NCBI GenBank assembly: GCA_025800365.1
Contig: JAOXRT010000147.1
Coordinates: 1-64,000 of the forward strand
Length of the DNA stretch: 64,000 bases
DNA from: Cellvibrionaceae bacterium
GTDB lineage: Bacteria; Pseudomonadota; Gammaproteobacteria; Pseudomonadales; Cellvibrionaceae
Reading direction: 5' to 3'
A model generated the notes under the pieces. It was not told where the DNA came from. It did no database searches and worked only from the letters and a program-made list of their open reading frames with translations. The position numbers and the translations under genes were made by a program. Every line of letters begins with the position of its first letter. Position 1 is the stretch's first letter. Positions 1-8,390 of the stretch are shown piece after piece.

Positions 1-384
1 GTTGATTAGGTTCTGCCCTTCAAGACTTCGATTAGGTGCGGTAGCAATATTGATTCCTTCATAATCGTAAACAAAGATATAGCCGTCTTTCTTTTCACCA
101 AAACGCATAGATCTCAGGGATTCAGCAACTTTTTCTTTCAATTGGTAATCAGAAAGAAGTGCTTCGTTTTTTAGAATCGGCTCCACCGCCGTTTGCGCCA
201 TAGCGACATAATTTTTTAGATTTTCACGCTTTAATTGCGTCATAGACTCACGTATGTCTTTAACTTCTAATTCACCAAGATCATTAAGACGAAGATTGAC
301 ATAGGCCATCACAGCCAGCACTACCAATATTATGGGTACAGCCGTAAGTAATAGAATTTTTTGTTTAATTGAGATAGCTTTCAT
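1..384 (-). CDS. Methyl-accepting chemotaxis-type sensor, N-terminal part (partial)
   Basis: The gene runs off the left edge of the window; the first 128 residues are visible. The ATG at 384 is followed by a short basic stretch and one hydrophobic membrane segment (about residues 8-28, KILLLTAVPIILVVLAVMAY). A periplasmic region follows that resembles a single Cache domain: it contains SMRFGEKKDGYIFVYDYEG and then NIATAPNRSLEGQNL, the typical Cache_2-type pattern. This layout suits a chemoreceptor or another Cache-domain signalling protein sensing a small ligand in the periplasm. The output domain lies outside the window, so a histidine kinase or diguanylate cyclase cannot be excluded. Confidence 0.75.
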   Translation of the reverse strand, partial: MKAISIKQKILLLTAVPIILVVLAVMAYVNLRLNDLGELEVKDIRESMTQLKRENLKNYVAMAQTAVEPILKNEALLSDYQLKEKVAESLRSMRFGEKKDGYIFVYDYEGINIATAPNRSLEGQNLIN

Positions 385-728
385 TGGGGCACCTGCATAT
401 CCGAAGGTTAAGTTCTAATAGTACGAACACTGCTATAACCTCAATTACTTCTAACCTAGGCACTGCTTAAAGTTCAAGTACTGCTACATGCATCTACCAG
501 CCATGGTATTGCTAAAAGTAATTCCTCTTACAACTAGGGCTTCGGCAAATCGGACACATTAATTAGTCTACTTTGGTCTAATAAACATTATTTTGTCGCT
601 TAAGACCTTGCTGATAAGCTTTGAGCCTAACTGAGAGAAGGATTTGAATAGTGGATAGCAGCCAAAACAAAAAAGGGCGCCACTTGGCGCCCTAACTCAT
701 GCTGCTATTGAAACTCGTTTAGTGAGTA
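385..728. other. Intergenic region between two sensor genes
   Basis: This 344-base stretch has no plausible gene. It holds the promoter region of the leftward partial sensor gene and, at its right end, the terminator of the chemoreceptor gene that ends at 729. The middle part is AT-rich with no repeat or operator that I can name. Confidence 0.5.
665..692 (-). terminator. Rho-independent terminator of the chemoreceptor gene
   Basis: Read on the minus strand, GGGCGCC and GGCGCCC form a 7-bp GC-rich stem with a 4-base loop (675-692). It is followed by an uninterrupted T-run and then TTTT again (674 down to 665). It lies 37 bases after the stop codon at 729. Confidence 0.85.
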
Positions 729-2216
729 TTAACTAGTTTTAAATTGCTCAACTTTTTCAACCAAACCCTGGCTATTGGCAAGCATTTCACTACTTAAGCG
801 ATCGCTATGAGTCGCATGGGTTTTATTGCTTTGGGATAAAGCTTGAATTTTCTCAACATTATCCACCATGCCAGCCACTAAGCTTTGTTGCTCAACCGAG
901 GAGCTTTCGACTGAAGAAACAATTTCTGATAATGCCGACAAGTTTCCCTGAACTCTTTGCAATACTTCCACCGTATCTTGTGTTTTGCTGACACAGCGCT
1001 CGGCATTTTGCTGGCTATTTTCCATAGCACTCATAGATTGCTTAGAGCTTTGCTGCAATGCATCCAAGGTTTCTTGCACTTCATTGGTGGTCGCTTGAGT
1101 CCTCTGGGCCAACACTCTCACTTCGTCAGCTACAACGGCAAAACCCCGGCCTTGCTCACCTGCTCTAGCGGCCTCAATAGCTGCGTTTAGTGCCAATAAG
1201 TTGGTCTGCTCTGAAATACTTTGGATTGTTCCTAACAAAGAGAAAATTTGCTCGCAATGGCTATCCATCTCACCCACTTTAGTGGAAGCATCTCCGATCA
1301 AATTATTGAGGCGTTGTATATCTTGCAAAGAAGCATCACCGGCTTGTGATCCTCTCACAGAATCCTGGTTTGCTTCATCCAATTGAGCAGTAGCCAGCTT
1401 CACGGATTCAGAAACCTGCTCGGCACCACCATTCAAACGCTGCATTGAATTCGCAATTTCATCGGTTTGCTTACCTTGGGATATCAGCTCATTTGCGATC
1501 TCTTTATTACTGCGATTTAGCTCTGCACCCTGATCAGCGAATTCGCATGCCGTGGATTTTACCTGGGCGGCTAACTGCTCTGTGGAATCCAAAAATTCAT
1601 TAAGTACAGCCACAACACCAGTGTCTAAGTCTGCCCTGGCTCGCAAATCTATTTCACCCTTATTCTGCATTACTTTGTTTATGCAGTTATTCACAGCCTC
1701 AGTTTGAGCATATTCTCTCTTGGCATCCAAAGCCATCCAAACCACAACGGCGGTTTCAAATACCACATAGCCCGCATGCAAAAACACTAAGCCCCAAGAC
1801 TGATTATCTGGGCTTAGCATATACACTGGCTTACCCTGGCTTTGTAAATAATAAAAAGACACATGGTGCACGGCAGCGACGCCCGCAGCTACTATCGGCG
1901 GTGCCCAATCACGGTAGTAAAGCAGCAAGGCCAGCAATACAAAGATGCCAAAGTGAAACTCAATTAAGCCATGCCCCTGCTGAATATGCATCGCACTAAA
2001 AATCATAAATACAGCCGCAACACTGCAACGCAATAAACGACTGCCCGGTACCAACTTATTGAGCAAGGCAATAAGCGCAAGACAGCTGCCACCAGTCACG
2101 ATGGCGATACCCCAAGTATCATGCAGACCCGCTAGCGCGAGGCCATAGATAAATAGGCCACAGCAAATGCCCAGCATCAGCTTATCGGCTTTAAGGTAAT
2201 GGGATTGGATATTCAT
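729..2216 (-). CDS. Methyl-accepting chemotaxis protein with polytopic membrane sensor
   Basis: This 495-residue protein has a C-terminal chemoreceptor signalling domain. The hairpin tip lies at about residues 336-372 and includes [19 protein letters not shown] and [18 protein letters not shown], the CheA/CheW contact region. Instead of a periplasmic ligand domain, the first 165 residues are about six hydrophobic segments with little outside the membrane. That part carries several histidines (77, 82, 88, 117, 118, 147) around [11 protein letters not shown] and YYRDW, a pattern seen in a group of Pseudomonas-type receptors. The ligand is unknown; an intramembrane cofactor is possible but only inferred. 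It lies 22 bases after the DUF6436-like gene and is probably cotranscribed with it. A terminator follows. Confidence 0.88.
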   Translation of the reverse strand: MNIQSHYLKADKLMLGICCGLFIYGLALAGLHDTWGIAIVTGGSCLALIALLNKLVPGSRLLRCSVAAVFMIFSAMHIQQGHGLIEFHFGIFVLLALLLYYRDWAPPIVAAGVAAVHHVSFYYLQSQGKPVYMLSPDNQSWGLVFLHAGYVVFETAVVVWMALDAKREYAQTEAVNNCINKVMQNKGEIDLRARADLDTGVVAVLNEFLDSTEQLAAQVKSTACEFADQGAELNRSNKEIANELISQGKQTDEIANSMQRLNGGAEQVSESVKLATAQLDEANQDSVRGSQAGDASLQDIQRLNNLIGDASTKVGEMDSHCEQIFSLLGTIQSISEQTNLLALNAAIEAARAGEQGRGFAVVADEVRVLAQRTQATTNEVQETLDALQQSSKQSMSAMENSQQNAERCVSKTQDTVEVLQRVQGNLSALSEIVSSVESSSVEQQSLVAGMVDNVEKIQALSQSNKTHATHSDRLSSEMLANSQGLVEKVEQFKTS

Positions 2217-2238
2217 TTAACAATACTTCCTTTAGCGA

Positions 2239-2748
2239 CTATGCACTAACTTCATTATCAGGCCACGGGCAAAAACATCCTACGCCAGCGGTATTGCTTA
2301 TCATCGGGTTATCACCTGACTGCAAGCTCTGCAGTACAGGTTCAATCAAACTTGTTTTGGCATTGCAAATAACGCCATTGCTATAGGGGCCGAAATAGGC
2401 AAGATCTCCATCCGCTGTCCAAATCGCCACTGCAGGGCTTGAAGGGATAGTGGTCTCTACATTTTGAGAAGGCTCTACGGTTTGGAAAGCGACTCCCTGG
2501 GCACCATAATTGCTACTCAGCTCTTCGCTATGTTGCTGAACATAGCGATTGCATGGGCAGCTAGGGTCCAAGAATTGCTGCACAGTGACTCTTCCTGCCG
2601 CTATTGCGGGTAATCGCTCGCCATCAAACTGCACTAATGATTCATCAAAGCGCCCCAACCAGCGCCACTCGAAAAACCACAGCGCAAACAAGGCCAAGGA
2701 ACCCAATATGCCTATAGCTGCAAACGCCAGCAGCTCTTGTCTCAGCAT
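2239..2748 (-). CDS. Membrane-anchored thioredoxin-like protein (DUF6436-like)
   Basis: The 169-residue protein has one N-terminal membrane segment (about 7-27) and then a soluble domain. That domain carries DPSCPCNRYVQQH (C64-P-C66), placed after a beta strand as in thioredoxin folds, and a later AVAIWTADGDLAYFGPYS stretch like the cis-Pro side of such domains. A second cysteine cluster, GCFCPW, lies near the C-terminus. The sequence resembles the DUF6436 family, whose role is not known. The periplasmic location is inferred from the anchor. It is upstream of, and close to, the chemoreceptor gene. Confidence 0.65.
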   Translation of the reverse strand: MLRQELLAFAAIGILGSLALFALWFFEWRWLGRFDESLVQFDGERLPAIAAGRVTVQQFLDPSCPCNRYVQQHSEELSSNYGAQGVAFQTVEPSQNVETTIPSSPAVAIWTADGDLAYFGPYSNGVICNAKTSLIEPVLQSLQSGDNPMISNTAGVGCFCPWPDNEVSA

Positions 2749-2855
2749 GCCTAATCAACCTCTGTTTAATTAAGCTATCGACAGTTATTGGGTGATCTTT
2801 ACTGACAAAGAAGGTTTTATATGACATGGAAGCGCTTTTAGGCGCATTGAGGAGG

Positions 2856-3719
2856 CTATTTCAGTGCCGCTGTAATAGCCTGTAGCGCCGGCTTAGCGGC
2901 CAGGGACAGCTTTGTCGTGAGCAGCGGGTCAGCCCTGGTCTCACCAATATTGATGGCCGCAATCGCTTTGCCTTGTTCATGGGCCAGTTTACAAAAGCGA
3001 TAGCCCGAAAATACCTGCAAAGAACTACCAATAACCAATAGAGCGTCTGCTCGAGCAATAGCGGATTTACAGTGATCTACCCGGCCCTTTGGTACGGTAC
3101 CACCAAAGAACACTACATCTGGCTTTAGACTTTGCTGCTTGCAATATGGGCAAGTCGGGCAATGCACTGTGCTCATGTCCCAATCGTCGACATTTGCATC
3201 ACCATCTGGGCCAGCATCAATACTGCTGCTCTGAACTGCCTGCCATAGCCTTAGATTCAATTCGATCAATTGTTGCTGAATATCCGAACGATGACTGAAA
3301 CGATAACAATTAAGACATTGCACTCGATCGAGCCGCCCATGCAGCTCTAGGACATTATTAGAACCAGCCATGCGATGCAGGCCATCAACGTTTTGACTAA
3401 TAAGTAACTCAATACGCCCTTGCTGTTCCCATTGGGCCAAAGTTTTGTGGGCCCTATTGGGCCTCGCTTCAGATACCAGCTTCCAACCAAGTAGGCTGCG
3501 CGCCCAATAGCGTTGCCGCTCGCTATTGAGCTCAATAAATTGACGATGTTGGATTGGCTCTCGCCTCAGCCATTTACCGCTAGCATCACGATAGGTTGGA
3601 ATCCCAGAGGCGGCGCTTAAACCCGCGCCAGTTAATACAACTAAACGCGGGTGCTGCTTTATAAAGCCCACCATTGCGGCTATTTCATCGGAGCACATCA
3701 CGGTATCCAAAGTAAACAA
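2856..3719 (-). CDS. Sir2-family NAD-dependent protein deacylase
   Basis: Sirtuins remove acyl groups from lysines while consuming NAD. All core motifs are present: VVLTGAGLSAASGIPTYRD (about 27-45) for NAD, QNVDGLHRMAG (109-119), the catalytic histidine in LELHGRL (H127), FFGGTVP, and VIGSSLQVFSGY. Zinc cysteines are at 135 and 138 (CLNC), with the second pair in CPTCPYC (187-193). At 287 residues and with this FGGTVP motif it looks like the class II (SIRT4-like) branch rather than CobB. It starts 6 bases after the dehydratase gene stop, so the two are probably one transcript. The substrate cannot be read from the sequence. Confidence 0.92.
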   Translation of the reverse strand: MFTLDTVMCSDEIAAMVGFIKQHPRLVVLTGAGLSAASGIPTYRDASGKWLRREPIQHRQFIELNSERQRYWARSLLGWKLVSEARPNRAHKTLAQWEQQGRIELLISQNVDGLHRMAGSNNVLELHGRLDRVQCLNCYRFSHRSDIQQQLIELNLRLWQAVQSSSIDAGPDGDANVDDWDMSTVHCPTCPYCKQQSLKPDVVFFGGTVPKGRVDHCKSAIARADALLVIGSSLQVFSGYRFCKLAHEQGKAIAAINIGETRADPLLTTKLSLAAKPALQAITAALK

Positions 3720-3725
3720 GCTTAG

Positions 3726-4703
3726 CTATGCGCCATGCTTGGTGAGTAGCTTGGCAAACCAAGCTGGATCGACATTGCCACCACTCAATATTATTGCGCA
3801 ACGCTTGCCACTGATATCTACCTTCTTAGCCAGTAAAGCTGCCAGCGCGACAGCTCCACCGGGCTCTACTACCAGCTTTAAATTCTTCCAAGCAAAATAC
3901 ACCGCGGCCTCTACCTCTTCATCGGTGACGGTAGCTACCTTATTGAGATATTGTTGATTGATGGGAAAGGTCAACTCACCAGGGGACGCTGCCATCAGCG
4001 AATCGCATATCGACGTATTCGATTGCGATACAGATTCTCGCTTTCCATTTTCTAAAGAAAGATAGGTATCGTTATATAGCTCTGGTTCAACACCGATTAC
4101 TTCTGTCTCGGGCCAATGCCGTTTGGCGGCCATGGCACTACCTGAGCATAGGCCACCACCTCCGCAAGGGCTAATTAAAATATCGGCAGGCTCTGCAAGC
4201 TGCTGGGTGATCTCTAGCCCGACTGTTCCCTGTCCTGCAATAATATGCGGATCGTCGTAGGACGGAACGAGAGTTGCAGAAAGTTGCTCACACAATGCCC
4301 TCGCAACCTGCTCTCTATCTTCACTATAACGATCGTAAAACTGGATATCAGCGCCATAGTAACGAGTTTTTTCCACCTTGATACTGGGCGCATCCGCCGG
4401 CATCACAATGGTCGCCTTAACACCTAGCAATTGGGCCGCAGCTGCAACACCTTGCGCATGATTACCAGAAGACCAAGCAACCACACCACCGGCCCGTTCT
4501 TCGTGACTTAATTGAACGATGCGGTTATAAGCCCCGCGAAATTTAAAAGCACCAATATGTTGTAAGCTCTCTGCCTTGACGAATACTTGTCCACCACAGG
4601 CCTCATCAAGTGCACGACTGTGTAATAATGGTGTTAACTCACTGACGTTCTGCAGGCGCTTGGCAGCCGCCTCGATATCAGTGTAAGAAATCGCTAAACT
4701 CAT
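3726..4703 (-). CDS. Threonine/serine dehydratase (PLP fold type II)
   Basis: This 325-residue cytosolic enzyme deaminates threonine or serine to 2-oxobutyrate or pyruvate. The PLP-binding lysine is K54 in GAFKFRGAYN. The substrate loop SSGNHAQGVA is at about 78-87, and the phosphate-binding glycine loop is CGGGGLCSG at about 180-188. It has no C-terminal ACT regulatory domain, so it is the short catabolic/TdcB type or a serine racemase-like member rather than full-length biosynthetic IlvA. The exact substrate among Thr, Ser, hydroxyaspartate and racemisation is not decided by sequence. It lies directly upstream of the sirtuin gene. Confidence 0.88.
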   Translation of the reverse strand: MSLAISYTDIEAAAKRLQNVSELTPLLHSRALDEACGGQVFVKAESLQHIGAFKFRGAYNRIVQLSHEERAGGVVAWSSGNHAQGVAAAAQLLGVKATIVMPADAPSIKVEKTRYYGADIQFYDRYSEDREQVARALCEQLSATLVPSYDDPHIIAGQGTVGLEITQQLAEPADILISPCGGGGLCSGSAMAAKRHWPETEVIGVEPELYNDTYLSLENGKRESVSQSNTSICDSLMAASPGELTFPINQQYLNKVATVTDEEVEAAVYFAWKNLKLVVEPGGAVALAALLAKKVDISGKRCAIILSGGNVDPAWFAKLLTKHGA

Positions 4704-4779
4704 AATATGCCTTATTCACGTTAGATGGCCTAATTATGCCAGAGCTATCAGAATGAGAAAGCCAGAATAGGACAAGCCA

Positions 4780-5193
4780 ATGGAAAAAGTGCCGCACCTG
4801 AGTATTTTCTACGACGGCCAATGCCCTTTGTGTGTTAAGGAAATGGACAGCTTACGAAAGCTGAATGCGGAAGGTAAATTAGCCTTTATCGATATTGAAG
4901 CCGAGGGCTTTGCTCAAGCCTATCCAAACATCGATAAAAAAGAGGCTCGAACAATACTGCATGGTTTGCTCGGCGATGGGCAGTATCTTTATGGTCTAGA
5001 TGTAGGCTACGAAGCTTGGCGCACCGTGGCAGAAAAGCAATTCATCACACATATTTTCGCTTTCAGCCGTTTACCGATTGTGAAACCCCTAGCCAACCTT
5101 ATCTATCGCTTTTTTGCAAAATATAGAAATAACATCTCACTTATGCTAACGGGGAAAAGCCGCTGCGATAATGGCAATTGCCGTATCGATTGA
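4780..5193 (+). CDS. DCC family thiol-disulfide oxidoreductase-like protein (DUF393)
   Basis: The 137-residue protein begins with the family signature IFYDGQCPLCVKEMDSL, with the CPLC pair at residues 15 and 18 in a thioredoxin-like position. The middle contains GLDVGYEAWRTV, typical of this family, followed by a semi-hydrophobic helix. Members are predicted thiol-disulfide oxidoreductases of unknown partner. It stands alone on the plus strand, divergent from the dehydratase gene and convergent with the next small gene. Confidence 0.85.
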   Translation: MEKVPHLSIFYDGQCPLCVKEMDSLRKLNAEGKLAFIDIEAEGFAQAYPNIDKKEARTILHGLLGDGQYLYGLDVGYEAWRTVAEKQFITHIFAFSRLPIVKPLANLIYRFFAKYRNNISLMLTGKSRCDNGNCRID

Positions 5194-5229
5194 GAATACT
5201 GCTGTATGGATCTAGAGCACTGCCGTGAA

Positions 5230-5556
5230 TTAATGCCGGGTGTTTTTACTTAACTCCTCCCAATCCAGCTTCACCTCCAACGGAGCGACTTTTTCTTGGG
5301 GTTCATGGCCGATCATTTCATCGTATGGACTGCTTTGAATCAACACAGCTGAGCTTGGTTCTAGACCCTGTAGTTTCTGCGCTAAGAGTCCAATACTTGC
5401 AGCTTTTAGGTTATCGCCTTTGTTATCACAAAGCACCATATCAAGCTGATCCTCAAGCATCACAAAGGCTTGGTAAAGACAAGATTCCAATGATACCACT
5501 TTCAGTTTTACCTCGCCTTTATAAGCGCAAAGCTGCGATAAGCTAATCTTTTTCAT
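5230..5556 (-). CDS. Small conserved protein, DUF6482-like
   Basis: This is a 108-residue soluble protein with no signal peptide or membrane segment. The segment SSAVLIQSSPYDEMIGHEP resembles the VHDEMCG-type C-terminal motif of DUF6482 proteins of Pseudomonas, and the N-terminal VKLKVVSLESCLYQAFV fits the same family. Function is unknown. It starts 25 bases after the SDR gene, so it may be the last gene of the photostress operon. The family call is tentative. Confidence 0.55.
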   Translation of the reverse strand: MKKISLSQLCAYKGEVKLKVVSLESCLYQAFVMLEDQLDMVLCDNKGDNLKAASIGLLAQKLQGLEPSSAVLIQSSPYDEMIGHEPQEKVAPLEVKLDWEELSKNTRH

Positions 5557-5581
5557 AGTTGCTGCTGTCGCTGATTAATAG

Positions 5582-6340
5582 TTATTGATTACTTATTTTT
5601 CGAATAAGTGGAAAATAAACCCCATAGGGCAGCCATTTCAAAAAACCCATAAACTGAGCAAATGGTGTAGGGAATCGAATTTCAAAACCAGGCTTCGACA
5701 GTTTAGAGACGATATGTTTAGCAGCCCATTCAGCCTCTACCCGTTGCGGCATTGCAAAATCATTTTTATCCGTTAATGGGGTTTTCACAAATCCTGGATT
5801 AATGACTTTGATATCGATATCCTCTCTGTGTAGTTCGGTATATAGCGATTCTGCGATATGAATGAGTGCGGCCTTACTTGCTCCATAAGCCGCCGATTTT
5901 GGTAAGCCTCGATAAGCTGCTAAGGATGCAACAACTGCAATCTGCCCTTTCCCCTGCTTGCGCAAAGCGGTAACAGCGGGCTCCAGACAATTCACTGTGC
6001 CAAACACATTCAGCTCAAATAAGTCTCTCAAGCTTTGACAATCAAAGTCATTAGCCGCAACTGGCTTATAGGTCCCGGCATTAAGGATAACCTTCGCAAT
6101 TGAGCCTTCGCTAAGAATGGAATCCAATACGGTTTTAACATCCTCAGCGTCTTCAATATCCAAAGGCTTGGGTACAATCATGCCCGACAGCTTCTGATCC
6201 AAGACTTGCTGTTTTAATTCTTGAAGGGCAAGTTGATTTCTAGCCGAGGCATAAACTATAAATCCCTGGCGAACGAGCTCTAAAGCCAATGCTCTACCCA
6301 AGCCCTGGCTAGCCCCGGTTAACCAAATCGATTCCATCAT
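5582..6340 (-). CDS. Short-chain dehydrogenase/reductase, last core gene of the CFA operon
   Basis: The 252-residue classical SDR has the nucleotide motif TGASQGLG (about 8-15), the NAG motif in LNAGTYKPV, a catalytic serine in VVASLAAYRG and the YGASK active-site Tyr-Lys. The start is fixed by an ATGA overlap with the stop of the cyclopropane-synthase-like gene, indicating translational coupling. SDRs of this kind recur beside DUF1365, FAD-oxidoreductase and CFA-like genes in light or singlet-oxygen regulons. A role in modifying a lipid product is inferred; the substrate is unknown. Confidence 0.85.
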   Translation of the reverse strand: MMESIWLTGASQGLGRALALELVRQGFIVYASARNQLALQELKQQVLDQKLSGMIVPKPLDIEDAEDVKTVLDSILSEGSIAKVILNAGTYKPVAANDFDCQSLRDLFELNVFGTVNCLEPAVTALRKQGKGQIAVVASLAAYRGLPKSAAYGASKAALIHIAESLYTELHREDIDIKVINPGFVKTPLTDKNDFAMPQRVEAEWAAKHIVSKLSKPGFEIRFPTPFAQFMGFLKWLPYGVYFPLIRKISNQ

Positions 6341-7590
6341 GCCACCCCATTACCATGTTGTGGTTTTTGAAACTCAAACAGGCGTACATCAACAGATTGA
6401 TAGTTAAAACCAGCCTCGCAATAGCACAAATAGTATTCCCACATGCGCTTGAACTTCTGGTCAAAGCCCTGCTGTTTAAGCGAAGGCCAGGCACGATAAA
6501 ATGACGTGCGCCATATCGCTAAGGTTTTTGCGTAGTCTGCGCCAAACACTAATTCTGAATTTAATTTAAGTCCAGTCTGCTTTCCTAGCGCTCTTACTTT
6601 CTCAGGGCTAGGCAGCATACCACCAGGGAAAATATACTTCTGTATAAAGTCGGTATTTTCGCGATAGCTATCGAAGCGATCGTTTTCAATACAAATTACC
6701 TGTAAAACCGCTTTGGCCCCGGGCTTTAAAGCTCGATTCAAAACTTGAAAATAGTTTTTCCAGTTGTCCTCACCGACAGCTTCAAACATTTCTATGCTAA
6801 CAACAGCATCATAACTATCTTCTAGATCACGATAGTCCTTTAACTCGAAATTTGCTCTGCTATTTTGACCACGGGCCTGCAGCCTATTTTGCGCCCAAGA
6901 AAGCTGTTCTTTCGAAAGTGTAAGTGCGTGCAACTTGGTGCCTTTAATGGACATGATTTCTTCAGCGAAGCCACCCCAACCGCAACCAATCTCAAGCAAT
7001 GAATCGCCTTCTTTAACATTCGCCATCTCTATGACTTTTCGGTACTTATTAAGCTGGGCTTCTTTTAGGCTTTCTTTCTGATCAAGATACAGTGCTGAAG
7101 AGTAACTCATGCTTTCATCTAGCCATAAGCGATAAAAATCATTGCCTAAATCATAATGATATTCGATGTTACGTTTACTGCCTTTGCGGCTATTGTTGTT
7201 TAGAATGTGTATAAAGCGATTGTAGAGCGTACTTAGCCGGTTACTAGAAAACCCTTTTTCTAGCTTATCTAAGTTAAACATTGCCCAGTTACAAGTAGAC
7301 ATTAAGTCATCACTTCTCCAATGCCCTCTTAAATAAGCTTCCGACCAACCCAGCACCCCCGAACTCAGTGCCGAGAGAATAGCCTTAAAGCTAATTATTT
7401 GAATATGAGCTACGGGTACTCCCGGCTTGATTACACCCAGAGTGACTTTTTTATTTGACTCACCACCAAAATCTATTTGAAATCGGCTCAAGCCCAAGGA
7501 ATCTAGCTTTCGAATCAAAAATTTTTGCCAATATTTTAGTGCAGGATAAACTTCGGCTCTGGCACTCTGGCTAAGATAGGAACGACTCAT
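6337..7590 (-). CDS. Cyclopropane-fatty-acyl-phospholipid synthase family methyltransferase
   Basis: The enzyme transfers a methyl(ene) group from SAM to unsaturated acyl chains in membrane phospholipid. The SAM site LLEIGCGWGGFAEEI, the preceding IEYHYDLGNDFYRLWLDE and SYSSALY, and the later VVSIEMFEAVGEDNW are classical for the CFA family. I chose the start at 7590 (MSRSYLSQ) because it forms an ATGA overlap with the upstream gene, giving 417 residues. In Rhodobacter sphaeroides a CFA-like gene belongs to the sigma-E/ChrR singlet-oxygen regulon, and CFA-like methylases there also start furan fatty acid synthesis. Whether this one makes a cyclopropane or a methylated/furan lipid is open. Confidence 0.92.
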   Translation of the reverse strand: MSRSYLSQSARAEVYPALKYWQKFLIRKLDSLGLSRFQIDFGGESNKKVTLGVIKPGVPVAHIQIISFKAILSALSSGVLGWSEAYLRGHWRSDDLMSTCNWAMFNLDKLEKGFSSNRLSTLYNRFIHILNNNSRKGSKRNIEYHYDLGNDFYRLWLDESMSYSSALYLDQKESLKEAQLNKYRKVIEMANVKEGDSLLEIGCGWGGFAEEIMSIKGTKLHALTLSKEQLSWAQNRLQARGQNSRANFELKDYRDLEDSYDAVVSIEMFEAVGEDNWKNYFQVLNRALKPGAKAVLQVICIENDRFDSYRENTDFIQKYIFPGGMLPSPEKVRALGKQTGLKLNSELVFGADYAKTLAIWRTSFYRAWPSLKQQGFDQKFKRMWEYYLCYCEAGFNYQSVDVRLFEFQKPQHGNGVA

Positions 7591-8390
7591 AGTTTTTCCT
7601 CTAAACAATTATCTTTATGCATTGAAGTCATACTGACTGGGCTATTGGATTGAGCTTTAAATGGGTACCACGGAAACGAAGCAATAAATAAACGCAAAGC
7701 GTGCCAATGGATACCTAAGACAACTTTGTAAGCGCTCATTAATGATCTAATGCTATAGGCTCGTAGATTAACCTTTGAAACCTCTGTCTTTGAACCTCTC
7801 CAAAGGGCAGAAAAGTGCTTCTCACCGTCAACAAAGTGTTTTATCAGCAAGCTAAAATAGCCATCACTTTCCTTGATTGAAAATTCATATTGGCCATCAG
7901 TCACGGAAAATGGTGATACGTACATCATTTTATCCACTCGATGGACATTTTTTGTCGTGCTTTCATTGCCATTGTTTTTCAGATCTACAATGTAATGGTG
8001 TTTTTCACCCTTAGTATTTTTAACTTCATAGACTAGGGTTTCTGTTTCGCCCTTTTCATTCTCACAGAGCCAAACACAAAGAGGATTGAATACAAAAAAT
8101 AGGCTTCTAACTCCGCACAAAAGTCGAATGCGGCTAGGCTTGCTAATGGAACATTGATCCAGAAGATCATGAATGAACTGCTCTACCGATTGCGTCCCAG
8201 AAAAACCATAGTCGGCATCATAGAATGACATTAGGGACCATCGGTTTCGCTTAAACAACTTGGACAGAGCCGTCAATTGACTTAATTCATCAAGGTCCAA
8301 CATCATACTGTTGTATTTTTGTTTTAGGCGATAGGGCTTCGGTATATGACGCTGATGAATAATTTCGCCATAGATAAGCTGGCTATTCAT
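7587..8390 (-). CDS. DUF1365 family protein
   Basis: The 267-residue protein opens with YGEIIHQRHIPKPYRLKQKY and continues with DADYGFSG, FFVFNPLCVWLCEN and YVSPFSVTDGQYEF, all characteristic of DUF1365. These proteins almost always lie between an FAD-dependent oxidoreductase and a CFA-like methyltransferase, as here. The start codon overlaps the upstream stop by one base (TAATG) and its own stop overlaps the next start (ATGA). The biochemical role is unknown; a part in modified fatty acid synthesis is inferred from context. Confidence 0.9.
   Translation of the reverse strand: MNSQLIYGEIIHQRHIPKPYRLKQKYNSMMLDLDELSQLTALSKLFKRNRWSLMSFYDADYGFSGTQSVEQFIHDLLDQCSISKPSRIRLLCGVRSLFFVFNPLCVWLCENEKGETETLVYEVKNTKGEKHHYIVDLKNNGNESTTKNVHRVDKMMYVSPFSVTDGQYEFSIKESDGYFSLLIKHFVDGEKHFSALWRGSKTEVSKVNLRAYSIRSLMSAYKVVLGIHWHALRLFIASFPWYPFKAQSNSPVSMTSMHKDNCLEEKL

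Noticed and set aside
541-600. Sigma-28-like CAAAGT...TCCGAT elements upstream of the partial sensor gene
   Set aside because: The spacing is two bases too long and both boxes are poor matches to TAAAGTTT-N11-GCCGATAA.
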